Source of the DNA: Gari tellinella
Lineage: Eukaryota; Mollusca; Bivalvia; Cardiida; Psammobiidae
Assembly (NCBI GenBank): GCA_922989275.2
Contig: OV277870.1
Span: 48,418,356 to 48,482,355, forward strand
DNA length: 64,000 nt
Direction: 5' to 3'
This document shows, piece by piece, positions 9,508-19,860 of this stretch; within the stretch, counting starts at the first letter, position 1; every line of letters begins with the position of its first letter. Below the pieces are notes generated by a model that saw only the letters and a list, made by a program, of their open reading frames with translations, ran no database searches and was not told the DNA's origin. Made by a program: the position numbers and the translations under genes.

Positions 9508-9590
9508 TGTCAGCAAACAGTGTAGACCATTATCAGACGCCGCATAATGCGGCGTCTGATCAGAGTCTACACTGTTTGCCTATGTCCCTT
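9508..9590. mobile_element. Hybrid hairpin: D-type arms, C-type centre
   Basis: Outer arms GCAAACAGTGTAGACC are D-like. The centre CAGACGCCGCATAATGCGGC is the C/A core. The only clear intermediate of this kind in the window. Confidence 0.6.
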
Positions 9591-9915
9591 TTATAGGACA
9601 CTAGGCACAAGTAGATTAAGGACATGGATGCAGTTTCTTTATATATAGAAGCCAAAGATGATAAAATTACCATATTATTTAAATGCAGTTGAATGTTTAC
9701 GAGTTCATAGAAAAAAGTAATGTAGATGTTCGTTATAAATTATGACTCATTAGACTAAAAGTCCAAGTTGATGTTTCGTGTGTGTTTTATTTCCGTATAA
9801 ATAAACACTTTTTATGGCCCTTGTTGCAGGGAACATGAAGGTTTGTTTTGGCTCAGAAGTCATATTTCTGTCTGGCCACACCCTTTAGAAGTATGACCCT
9901 GTCTATGTGTGTGTA

Positions 9916-10148
9916 TACAATGGAGAAAACTTTATTCTTTCCCGTTTAAACGCAAACGAAACGCAAAACACTTAAATGTAGAAAAAAAAAACTTTTTAGC
10001 AATTCTGACTATTGATAGCCAAGTGGCAAACAGTTTGGAGCCTGATAAGACGCCGCGTTACCCGGCGTCTGATCTGGCTCCAAACTGGTTGCACTGGAAA
10101 TAGTAGGTTTAGCGTTTATTGGGGAAGAATAACGTTTTCTTCACTGTA
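9916..10148 (-). mobile_element. Family A MITE, old diverged copy
   Basis: TA/CAATGGAGAAAACTTTATTC to ACGTTTTCTTCACTG/TA. The core hairpin is intact but has several mismatches (GATAAGACGCCGCG against CGGCGTCTGATC). Confidence 0.8.
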
Positions 10149-10195
10149 TATGAAGTTTTAACATCACTCCAGTCAACAATGACCCATTATGGTGG

Positions 10196-10400
10196 AGATT
10201 TTAATATAAGTCTCATCCATTTTGGGACGGTTTTAACAATATATTGTTAAAGAACAAACATTGCAGACCCTAATAAGAGGGCTCCTGCAGGAGCCCTCTG
10301 ATTAGGGTCTGCACTGTTTGCATAGGACAAGTGTACTGTTCACATGTACACTGTTTGTTAATAACATGTAGACTCGTTGCTTGGGTTGAATGTGCTAAAT
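10196..10400. mobile_element. Family D MITE
   Basis: Hairpin TAATAAGAGGGCTCCTGCAG and complement, followed by CATAGGACAAGTGTACTG and GACTCGTTGCTTGGGTTGAA, the D right half. Ends degraded. Confidence 0.65.
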
Positions 10401-10959
10401 ATGAGTATTTCATGCAGAATACATTGAATGGATCTTATTTATAATAAAAGGGGAATAAATACAATGGTTTCATTATTGATTCATTATTTATAGATCTACT
10501 GTCCATATGTTTTAATGTTGCGATGTAATCATAGGTATTATAATAAAAGCTACAGATGCTGCGTAACACGGCATCTTAATCTGGATAAAAACTGTTTGGG
10601 CACTCATATTCAATTATTCTTCAGTTTGAATTGCTGAAAATGATTTTGAGATTTTTCGCTAACGATACATCTGAAACGGATGAAAATTTCGCGTGATATT
10701 GCTTAAAATGGGTTGGTCGTATTCACTTATTTCCTTCCGATTTGAAATTGACCAAAACTTGCTGCGCATTTGCCTAAAAAGCCCTGCAGTGTATATATCA
10801 AGATCCAGGATTTACAGCATACACCGAGGATCTAAACTGTTTGACAATTATTTCAATATATATTCAGCTACTTTTCTTTCAAAACATCTAGCTTTGAGAC
10901 AAATGTGTAGACCATGGCTCTGAAGCAGACGCTTTTATGGATTAGGGCGGAGAAAGGGT
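10401..10959. other. No gene seen
   Basis: AT-rich. Two weak C/D hairpin halves occur (about 10545-10600 and 10805-10840, with ATCTAAACTGTTTGACA). The 76-codon ORF at 10693 has no domain or splice support. Confidence 0.4.
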
Positions 10960-11203
10960 TACAGTGGAGAATCTGTTATTCTTTCCCGTTTAAACGCAAA
11001 CGTACGCAAATCGCTAAAACGTAGAAAAGAACAACTTTTGGACAATTCTGATATTTCATGTTTATCTTGGTGGCAAACAGTTTGGAGCCTGATCAGACGC
11101 CGGGTTACCCGGCGTCTGATCTGGCCCCAAACTGTTTGCACTGCAAATAATAGTTTTAGCGTAAACGCGTTTATTGGGAAAGAATAACAGATTCTCCACT
11201 GTA
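10960..11203 (-). mobile_element. Family A MITE
   Basis: TA/CAGTGGAGAATCTGTTATTC to CAGATTCTCCACTG/TA; perfect terminal repeats, core CAGACGCCGGGTTACCCGGC. Nearly identical to most other copies. Confidence 0.9.
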
Positions 11204-11234
11204 CAACAGAGTAGTTCGAATTTACGATGAAATG

Positions 11235-11397
11235 GTTAACCTATTTACTGCAAACCCCAACAACACTTGTATTTGCATTTTTTTTACCCAGATCGGACGA
11301 GAAAATAACATCAATGTTTCTTCGTATAAAATGCCGTAATCTAAATTTGAAGAAAATGCAGACGACATTTTGAAACAAGCGGCAGTAATTGGTTAAC
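11235..11397. mobile_element. Short family C-like TTAA element
   Basis: TTAACCTATTTACTGC to GCGGCAGTAATTGGTTAA, with a GCAGACGACA motif typical of C, but the core hairpin is missing. Confidence 0.55.
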
Positions 11398-11636
11398 CCT
11401 TCCAACCCTACAGCCCTCTGTAGAGATTACTGATTACAAATGCAAACAGTGAAGACCTAGGTCAGAGGGCTCCTATAAGATCAGGGTCTGCACTGTTTGA
11501 TAGTTTTATTGGTTTTTGTTGTCATACCAAAAATGTAACGGTAGACTGGTTCAAAATACTTGTACTAGAAGAATCCAAAAGGATAATAAATAGTTAAATA
11601 CCCACAAGAGAAAATTAGGGTTGGACGGGTTAAATC
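11394..11636. mobile_element. Family D MITE
   Basis: TTAACCCTTCCAACCCTACA to AGGGTTGGACGGGTTAA; core TGAAGACCTAGGTCAGAGGG with GATCAGGGTCTGCACTG. It abuts the C-like element, sharing TTAA. Confidence 0.7.
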
Positions 11637-11651
11637 ACTCACCGCTGTTCA

Positions 11652-11885
11652 AAACTACTAATGGACAAATCCAGCTCCAACGTCTAACCAAGTATTACTA
11701 TATAGGCACGATATTTACAATATATTAAAAAAATTACAAATAATGCAGACCCAGATTAGAGTGCCCCTTTTAAGGGTCCCTCTAATCTGGTCTCTTCACT
11801 GTTTGCATATGACAAATGTACTCTTTTCACGTACTTTGTTTATAAATAACGAGAAAACTCGTCGCTAGGGTTCAATGACTTAAAG
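11652..11885. mobile_element. Family D MITE
   Basis: TCACCGCTGTTCAAAACT to TCGCTAGGGTTCAATGACTT; core CAGACCCAGATTAGAGTGCC and complement. The right flank keeps GAAAACTCGTCGCTAGGG, as in other D copies. Confidence 0.65.
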
Positions 11886-12132
11886 ACCCGAGTATTCCGA
11901 ATGATGATTAGTGGCGGAAATGCCACACCTCTTGGCCAGGTATTTTCCTACTGGGACAATGTAAACAGTGTTAAACTTGGTGAGTCTGCCTCGGTTTGGC
12001 CGCCGATCAGGCGATGGTTGCTAGTCTCGTATGTCAGCATCTGGGTGAATTTGTGTCATTTTGCGTTGTCATTACAGCCGTATAGGGTTTCAGGATTAAA
12101 GGTCTGCCGGAGAAGAATGTTATCTCAATTTC

Positions 12133-12346
12133 TTAACTCTTAGCATGCTAGCTGTGTAACCATGGTAACCTTTGCAAACAGTTTGGATCCAGATGAGACA
12201 CCGCGTAACGCGGCGTCTCATCAGGATCCAAACTGTTTGACACTCTGATCATGTTTTGAAAATAAATTTAGAAAATTCTATTTTTAGAACAACATCAGAC
12301 GACAATTGTTGCGGACGAAAAAAATACCCAGCATGCACAGAGTTAA
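12133..12346. mobile_element. Family C MITE
   Basis: TTAACTCTTAGCATGCTAGC to AGCATGCACAGAGTTAA. The core at 12174-12240 is a near-perfect hairpin (TGGATCCAGATGAGACACCG, centre CGTAACG). Confidence 0.8.
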
Positions 12347-12755
12347 CCCTTATCTCAGTTTCTTAATCCTAATCATATTACAATGCCGACTTCAGCAAGA
12401 TTGTCGTCTGCCAAAATATCTTTCTAATTCATTTTTCGAGTGTTATTGAAACTAAAGAATCGTTGACAAAAGTGTCAAACATTTTGGATCCAGATTAGGA
12501 ATCGAGATCTATAATCTTTGCAGATGCAAATCAACCATTTTCCTGCCGATCACAACTTGACTGGTATTTGCAAAATAGTTTGGACTCAGTTCAGACGCCG
12601 CGTAGCGCGCCGTCTGAACTGAATCCAAACTATTTGAAACTCGTCTATGTTTTACTTCAATTAAAATTTCTTGAAGTTAATTCGACAAAGCTTGAAGACG
12701 ACACTTTTAAAGCAGACGATATAATGAAATAAGAAGGGGATGTTGGGGTAAGCAT
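12343..12755. mobile_element. Family C elements, degraded, with one core hairpin
   Basis: Opens TTAACCCTTATCTCAG with CGTCTGCC. A partial core is near 12480; a full one at 12569-12637 (TTGGACTCAGTTCAGACGCC and complement). GAAGACGACA and GCAGACGATA motifs follow. Confidence 0.6.
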
Positions 12756-12761
12756 AATAGC

Positions 12762-12976
12762 TAAACCCCTTCACTATTAGTATACTGCCTTGTTAAAATG
12801 TGCTGTCGGTTATCATTCCTTAAATTCATATTTCATGCATTCTAATTTAAGAAAACGTCGATTAGAGTGGAAAACCGTTTGGATCCGGATCAGACGCCGA
12901 GTTACTCGGCGTCTGATCAGGATCCAAACTGTTTTCAGATGACGGTTTATTGGGGGCAAGGCGGTGAAGGGGTTAA
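12762..12976. mobile_element. Family C MITE
   Basis: TAAACCCCTTCACTATTAG to GGCGGTGAAGGGGTTAA. The core at 12872-12937 is TTGGATCCGGATCAGACGCC with centre GAGTTACTC. Confidence 0.75.
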
Positions 12977-13439
12977 TTGTCGCTGTCATATTCAGTTTCG
13001 GGATGTTTACTGTACCACAACGGTATCAAGTATGCCTAACTTTATTAACATTACTAAAAGATCGTCGGCTTCAAGTTTTTTTGCCAACCTTTAGTAAACC
13101 AGGCATTTCCCGTCAGCCTATTTATCATCTGTAGTTATTTTCGGAGCTGATATAATTTCAATTTCTTTTAAAATGTCAACCAGTGTGGTGTAGCTCGCCG
13201 CGCGGCGTCTCATCTAGATACAAGCAGTTTGCTAAAAGCTTTAACATATTTGATGGTGGCTTGATCAAGGTTGATTCAAAGCTTTCGTTGATAATATATG
13301 ATAGATCGAGATATACAATAGGCAAACTTAGTTAATGATCTGAACGAAGCTACTGATTAAAAGCTTAAAACTATTTCAAATAACCCATTGGGCACAAGTG
13401 ACGTGTAACCGCGGGGATAATTTTACCTGCGCATCCGGA

Positions 13440-13967
13440 GTTCTATACTCATTAAATTTGTCAGGACCCATTTGTCGAAAAGTTGTGAGTCCAACTTCAT
13501 AATGGTCTGTTCAGTATACAATGATTTACGAAATCAATTTATGAAAAAGTACTTTTACGTAAGACCAAGTTTTGTAAAATTTTGTCAGTTGATGCCGTCT
13601 ACTAACAAAGTTGTACTCAACAATCTTACCAAGTTTATCAAACTTGCTCTTAATAGACGAAATTTGTTAGCTGGAAATATAGCTTAAACTCATTTCAAAC
13701 TTACTTTGTAAAAAAATAAAAAATAAAAAAGTATCTTATAAACTTATTTTGTAAAGAAATATCATAAGAATAGTAGATATGGAATTTCATTATAATGAAC
13801 TAAATGATATTTTCACTTTCTGATATTATGCTCTGTTCAGATAATATATTATCATGTATGCATATCATGTGACCGTTATACATAATGTACAATGATTGTA
13901 TCAACGAGGTACGCTTATGTACAAGTTGAAATAAAGATTATGTTCTATTCTGTTCTGTTCAATGCCC
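13440..13967 (+). pseudogene. 5'-truncated LINE 3' end
   Basis: The 3' part of an ORF (CESNFIMVCSVYNDLRNQF...NNLTKFIKLALNRRN, to 13687) resembles the far C-terminus of mollusc LINE polymerases: a Cys/His-like knuckle followed by a YNDLR segment. An AT-rich 3' UTR follows, ending in AATAAAG and a short TTCTGTTCTGTTC tail. The rest of the protein is absent, as expected from truncated target-primed insertion. A related tail is at 28140-28460. Confidence 0.6.
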
Positions 13968-14005
13968 CCATTACTTCTCTAACCCTTACCCATTACTCCA
14001 TTATG

Positions 14006-14255
14006 TACAGTGGAGAATCTGTTATTATTTCCCAATAAACGCGTTTACGCTAAAACTATTATTTGCAGTGCAAACAGTTTGAAGCCAGATCAGACGCCGG
14101 GTAACCCGGCGTCTGATCAGGTTCCAAACTGTTTGCCACCAAGATAAACATGAAATATCAGAATTGTCAAAAAGTTGTTCTTTTCTACGTTTTAGTGCTT
14201 TGCGTTTGCGTACGTTTGCGTTTAAACGGGAAAGAATAACAGATTCTCCACTGTA
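14006..14255 (+). mobile_element. Family A MITE
   Basis: TA/CAGTGGAGAATCTGTTATTA to CAGATTCTCCACTG/TA; core intact. Sits right after the LINE tail. Confidence 0.9.
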
Positions 14256-14463
14256 TGCATAGTTTTGGTTCTTTTAAGAGCCTGAACACCAAATGTTGTA
14301 TTTACAAAAATAAAAGAAAACACTCAAATAAAAGCATTATCGTACATCTGGCATTGAAAGAATACGATCAGTCATGACATCCTCAAGAAAAGTCACCAAA
14401 CCTTAGTTCTTAAGATATTTTCCTGAGTTAATTAGGTTATTAAATCGACCGCCGATAAATTGA

Positions 14464-14550
14464 TGGCCGACTGGTCCAGTGGTTAAGACGTCTGATTCAA
14501 TTTTCCCGTTCCCGCATGCCGGGTTCTCCGATTCGAATTCCAACCGGGCT
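14464..14550 (+). other. tRNA-derived sequence (SINE head or tRNA pseudogene)
   Basis: Has an A-box-like TGGTCCAGTGGTTAAGACG and a B-box-like GATTCGAATTCC about 45 bases on. The acceptor arm does not pair (GGCCGAC against AACCGGGCT), so this is not a working tRNA. No clear SINE tail seen. Confidence 0.5.
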
Positions 14551-14878
14551 AAAAAAGAATTCGTTGAAATGCATGTTTTGTAAACAGAGTTTCTTATCCT
14601 AAACTAGTTTTTACGTGTTCATATAAGCAGTTAACATACATTTACAAAGTATTTCATTTTTTTAATACAAGAGAGTCTATCAGTTTGTTACGTACGGTGT
14701 TCCACTGGGGCCATGGAGGCATTGTCATCAAACCACGATGACCCTAACGGACCTCCATAGTGTGTTGACTGGCAGAGAATGGTGTGTTTGGACGTCCCGT
14801 GGTGAAGACCTTGGGCACAACTGAATGCCTGGCTCTTGCAATCGATTGTTGGACTGAAAGTTAAGCAGAATTGCGTAT

Positions 14879-15334
14879 TTCAGTGGGAAATACGCTATTT
14901 TCCCATTTAAACCAATCAAAACGCAATACAGAAAACTGTAGAAAATGACGAGCTCTTCAAAACCATGAAGATTAATTAACATCTGAGTGGCAAACCGTTT
15001 GTAGCCTGGTCAGACTTTTTGCAATTTACAGTGGAGAATATGTTATTCTTTCCCGTTTAAACGCAAACGTACGCAAACGCAAAGCACTAAAACGTAGAAA
15101 AGAACAACTTTTGGACAATTCTGATAATTCTTGTTTACTTGGTGGCAAACAGTTTGGAGCCTGATCAGACGCCGGTTTACCCGGCGTCTGATCTGGCTCC
15201 AAACTGTTTGCACTGCAAATAATAGTTTTAGCGTAGACGCGTTTATTGGGAAAGAATAACAGATTCTCCACTGTACATAATTGCTATAGCACAAATGTGT
15301 TTAATTGGAAAGTATAAAAGTGTTTCCCACTGTA
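14879..15334 (-). mobile_element. Old family A copy interrupted by a young one
   Basis: CAGTGGGAAATACGCTATTT...GTAGAAAATGACGAG...GAGTGGCAAACCG lies on the left, and TTTAATTGGAAAGTATAAAA...CCCACTG/TA on the right. The young A copy sits in its core, replacing most of the hairpin. Confidence 0.7.
15027..15275 (-). mobile_element. Family A MITE (nested in an older A)
   Basis: TA/CAGTGGAGAATATGTTATTC to CAGATTCTCCACTG/TA. The core has one base lost from one arm. Same orientation as its host. Confidence 0.9.
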
Positions 15335-15387
15335 CGCAAACATTGAAGTCAAAGTCTGATTTTAGCAACATACTTTATATAGGAGAA

Positions 15388-15851
15388 TACAGTAAAACCT
15401 CTCTATAACGATCACCTAAAACGAAGGTCATTGAAATGTATGAAAGACAGATTGCAGATTAAAGCAATGTGGCAGTGAAACAGACAGCTCCTACAGGAGC
15501 TGTCTGTTTTACTGTCACATTGCTTTAACTCTTTCCTCCCTGAAACTTTAAATGAACAATTCCAGCTTCCATTTAAGTCTAGTCCATTTATGACTTTTAA
15601 GAGTTGTTTTTGTCAATGTTTAGCATTGTGACAAACAGTAAATACCCTGAACAGAGGGCTCCTTTCAGAGCCCTTTGAGCTGGGTATTTACTGTTTGCAT
15701 AGAACATGCGTACTATTCACATTTACACTGTTTGAAAAAGACGCCTATATGCGGGATCAGGGTTGAAAGAGTTAAGCAGTCACCTGTCGTTAACACATAC
15801 TATATATATTCTTATTATAATGTTGTGATCGTATAGAGAGGTTTTACTGTG
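15388..15851. mobile_element. Family B MITE split by family D
   Basis: TA/CAGTAAAACCTCTCTATAAC to GTATAGAGAGGTTTTACTG. The core ACAGACAGCTCCTACAGGAG and complement is intact. A D copy sits at TTAA in the arm, after CATTGCTTTAA. Confidence 0.85.
15535..15775. mobile_element. Family D MITE inserted at TTAA in B
   Basis: TTAACTCTTTCCTCCCTGAA to GGTTGAAAGAGTTAA; core GAACAGAGGGCTCCTTTCAG. Host sequence reads GCT[TTAA...TTAA]GCAGTCACC; joined, it restores the B arm with one TTAA. Confidence 0.85.
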
Positions 15852-16165
15852 TGTATATATATGGACATAGTTTTGGTCAAATAGATACCCCATTGCTGTG
15901 ACAACTGGGTAGTATTTCAATATGGGCTTCTTAAATTTGCCCATTCTCACCTGGGTGATGTAAAAACAAGATACTGACACTTCTGTATGAAAACGGAGCG
16001 TCATCAAATTTCGCTTTATTCTGATTTGAGCAAGTACTACATTAAAAACCTAGGTGTATCGAGTTACACGTGTTTACATAAACTGTATAATATACAGCCC
16101 GAATAAAACTTTCCATATCGGCCATTTTCCTTACAATAATCAGAGTGAATTTTGACGATGGTTAA

Positions 16166-16426
16166 TTAACCCAATCACACCTGAAACTTTAAATGGTCAA
16201 TTCTAGTTTCAAACAGAATATGGTCAATTTTTCTAAACCCTATTTCAAGATCATGATTATATTTCAAAAAGACAAAACATTTCAAAGTGAAAAACAGTGC
16301 AGACCCTGATCTTTAAGGAGCCATCTGATCTGTGCCTTCACTGTTTGCATAGGACCAATGTGCTCTCCATACGTACACTAGTTTGTAAATGACGAGTTTA
16401 CTCGTCGCTAGGGTTGAGAGTGTTAA
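16166..16426. mobile_element. Family D MITE
   Basis: TTAACCCAATCACACCTGAA to GGTTGAGAGTGTTAA; short core CAGACCCTGATC with GATCTGTGCCTTCACTG. Confidence 0.8.
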
Positions 16427-16537
16427 AATGTTTTCGAAATCGGTCTTTATTTACGGGCTACCTTTTTAGTAGGCCTGTTAAGATACAAATTTTGGGCAAA
16501 TCGTTCAGATTGTGAATATATTCTGAAACTTGGCACA

Positions 16538-17119
16538 GTGATTCATTGGGGTGTCAAAAATATTAAATGGAAGGGTTGCCCAAAATCTGAGCAGGGGAAG
16601 GCGGCCATTTTGGAATTAAAAATGGCGGACGCTAAATTTAATGTTTTAAGACGTATCTCTGCTAAGAATACACATATAGTTCTGACTTCAGGTGCAAAGT
16701 ATATGCTATTGGGGTCTACAAACTTTGGTACAACTTATACTTCACTTGCATGGCAGCCATTTTTAATTCCAAGATGGCGGCTGTTAAAAAATTGTTTCAA
16801 TATGTATTGCGTAGAGCCATATATTATAATACTACAACTGAAGCCGAATAGCATGCTTAAATCTGACACGAACTGGTATCCCTCTGTAGAAAAAGGTTTC
16901 TATATACCGAAACGTTTGTACATGTTTGTATATTATGAAACATGTTATCTGTGGGCCAACATTGCTATTCAATATGGCTTCCAAGATGGCCGCCACAAAC
17001 ATGAAATATCACGAACATACTATATATTACAATTGTTTTCTTATGGTTCGACTAACAGGAGGACAATGAACTTTGAACATTACAAAAGAGTCATTGCATT
17101 CCTTAAATATAATTTTTGA
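16538..17119 (+). other. 193-codon ORF in left foldback arm, probably not a gene
   Basis: The first half (from MADAKFNVLRRISAKN to NCFNMYCVE) is mirrored as an ORF in the right arm at 20945-21154 (minus strand) with about one change in nine residues. The rest loses frame in the right arm. No domain recognised. Shared DNA ancestry of the arms explains the match, so coding is not demonstrated. Confidence 0.35.
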
Positions 17120-17946
17120 TCATTTAATCCTTCTCCTGCGACCAAAACTTTCAAAATGGCGTCCAAAATGGCCACCAGATGCGTAAAAATATCACGCATA
17201 TACTAATCAAAAATTACAATTATTTTTAATAGTTTTACTAAGAGTGATGCCAATTCAAACTGGAGTTGTCAATTCAACATAATCATTATATTCACTAAAT
17301 ATAATGATTTCTATTAAATTTGTGTTTATGGTTTGACTAAAAACGATGACAGCGCATTTTGGACAGTACAAATTCACTAACTGTGTATTGAGACAGTCTT
17401 ATTCCCATACAACGAACCAAATTGTCAAGATGGCGACCAAGATGGCCACCAAAGACAGAAAATGTAACAAACATACTATTTGTATTTTCTAATGGTCTGG
17501 CTGAAAGTAAGGACAATGAACGTTGACCCTAACCAAAAGAAACATGTTATTCCCTAAGCTTGTATCAAGACCGTTTAACCTTTCTACTCCCATCAAAGTA
17601 TTCAAGATGGCGTCCACGATGGCTGCCACAGCTATAGAATATCAGGAACTACTAAAATGTCTCCTAATTGTTTGACTTGAAGTGATGACAATAGACTAAA
17701 ACATTACAAAAGTGATACATTATTCATTTCATGTATATAAAATCTCTTTATTCCTTCTACTGCGAACAAAATATACAAAATTGCGTCCAAGATGACCGCC
17801 ACACCATTAACCTAAAATACCTCTAGCATACAGACTATTACAACTGGTTCCTTATGACTTGACTAAAAATGATGACAATTGACTTTGAACATAAAAAGAT
17901 TGAGGTATATTTAAATGTTAAAGATGGCGTCCAAGCTATTCTATCC

Positions 17947-18190
17947 GGCTGCATAGCACAGTGGTAGAGCGTGCGCTTACAGCTCGGGAGAACGCGGTTT
18001 CAATTCCTGGACGAGTCAAACCACAGACATTAAAAATTGGTAGTAAAGGCTTCCCTTCTTGGCTCTCAGGATTTCGGTTTAGCATAACGACTGATTCGTC
18101 GGTATCATGAAACAGTGACCTGCCGGGTTCAGTCCGTAGTGCACCTCATAATTGCCCACTGTCATAAGCATCTTTCTTGATGGAGAGATG
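17947..18190 (+). mobile_element. tRNA-derived SINE
   Basis: The head has A-box TAGCACAGTGGTAGAGCG and a B-box-like GCGGTTTCAATTCCTGG. The body reads AAAATTGGTAGTAAAGGCTT...GATTCGTCGGTATCATGAAA, the layout of invertebrate core SINEs. The B box is mutated. Lies in the left foldback arm. Confidence 0.7.
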
Positions 18191-18859
18191 AAAGAAAAAT
18201 GGCCTCAACAACATAGAGTATCATAGAACATAAAAAGGAGACGTGGTATTCATTTAATGTGTATAGCAACTGTTTAATCATTTTTATTGGAGACAAGTTA
18301 TTCCAGATGTTGGCCAAAATAACCGCCACTCCTTAAATCTAAAATATAACTAACATACTTTAGGACACTTGGTTTCTTATGGTTTGACTAAAAGTGATGA
18401 AAATAGACGTTGAACATTACAAAAAGGACATGTTATTCGTTTAACATGTTTAAAGAATATTTAAACCATCTACTGAGAACAAAATATACCAGATGATGTC
18501 CAAGATGGCCGCGCAAATCTAAAATATTATGAATATACTATTTGAATTGTTTCTTACGGTTTGACTAAAACTGATGAAAATTAACTTTGAACATTACAAA
18601 AGAAACATACTATTAACTTACTGTGAAGAAAGGCTGTTTTATTCTCTACTGCAAACAAAATTATTGTCTGCTTACTTTTGTCTTTGGTCAAAATTTGAAA
18701 ATTACTTTATATTTGTTTGTTGTAGTTAAAATGTTTTCTGTGAGTAACAAGGTTTGACTCCTCGTGCGAAGCCTAGTTACTAAACGTCTCATCCACACCA
18801 AAGATGTTTGCATATGATATATAGCATCAGAAACTGAATGATAATGATTAGATACACCA

Positions 18860-19840
18860 AAAGACCGAGAAAAGGTACAGGACAACTTCTACAGTGTACG
18901 TCAGGCTGTTCTGAATGATATCAGAAAACATGATGGCATACTGCTATTGGATGACTTCAACACATGAGTTGGAAGGAAAATGACTTGCTGAGAGGATACC
19001 TAGGTTGACATGAAACAAGCAACTTTACAGATAACGGTGAAATAATTATTGGACTATGTGAAGACGTTAACTTCACAATAGACGGCACACAAGACTATCC
19101 GCATCGCCTGACGGAAACATCAAAAATCAGACAGACCAATTTATCATTAACAACAAAAGGCGGGATGAATTAAAGATAATCGAGCGATGGGACAAGCAAA
19201 CATTGTATTGAACTTAACCTAGCAGTGGAAAAACCGACCTTCACGCTGAGGTTGGAAGAAACAAATGATGACGTTTTGATGTCTCCAAATTGATAGACCC
19301 GATAGTTACCGATAGCTTCAATGTCCTGCTGAAAACCTTCAGTATTGACCAGAAGGACAAAATTATCACTATTGACAGCTTCAGAAAACACCTTTGAAGG
19401 CAATAGAGGAGAATAATCATTTTTAGATTTGATGGTCAATGACGCAAGGCGATGCCTATTTAGAACTAGGGGTAAGACAATAGCGAATATTACCCCCAAT
19501 ATCTTCTGAATAAAAACACGTCAGGCGATCTATCATGCAAGCCAGAAAGTTGTATAACTGTCTAGATTGCCATAGAGTTGACCATGACCAAGTGATTTTG
19601 GGTTGATGAAGGAGGAAAATAATTGTTTTCTAATTTGGAGCTTTCTGCCTAAAGTTTCAAAGTCATCAAGGCGTTAATTCGTAGTTGACAGAATGACTAG
19701 GAAGCTGTAAATGTAGAGATAACTGTACCGAGTTGTGCGGTTGCCAGGAGAAATGTTAGACAATACCTAACAATGGATGAAGTACTGGTATCTCTATTTG
19801 TGATGTCAATATTTGTTTGTCATCGATGTTAATAAAACAG
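18860..19840 (+). pseudogene. Decayed LINE endonuclease fragment inside the foldback
   Basis: Frame-shifting translation gives VRQAVLNDIRKHDGILLLDD then FNT, the GDFN region of LINE apurinic endonucleases. DNGE-like and INNKRR-like stretches follow, then FDVSKLIDP and SFNVLLK, as in the linker of the same class. Many stops. Related in type to the LINE at 32.5-35.1 kb. Confidence 0.6.
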
Positions 19841-19860
19841 ATATAATGTTTTTATTTATT

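Noticed and set aside
14464..14550. Functional tRNA gene
   Set aside because: A- and B-box-like motifs are present but the acceptor stem does not pair and the anticodon arm is not formed.
14728..14982. 84-codon minus-strand ORF
   Set aside because: It crosses the boundary of an old family A copy; no domain.
17947..18020. Functional tRNA gene
   Set aside because: The tRNA-like head is followed by a SINE body and the B box is mutated.
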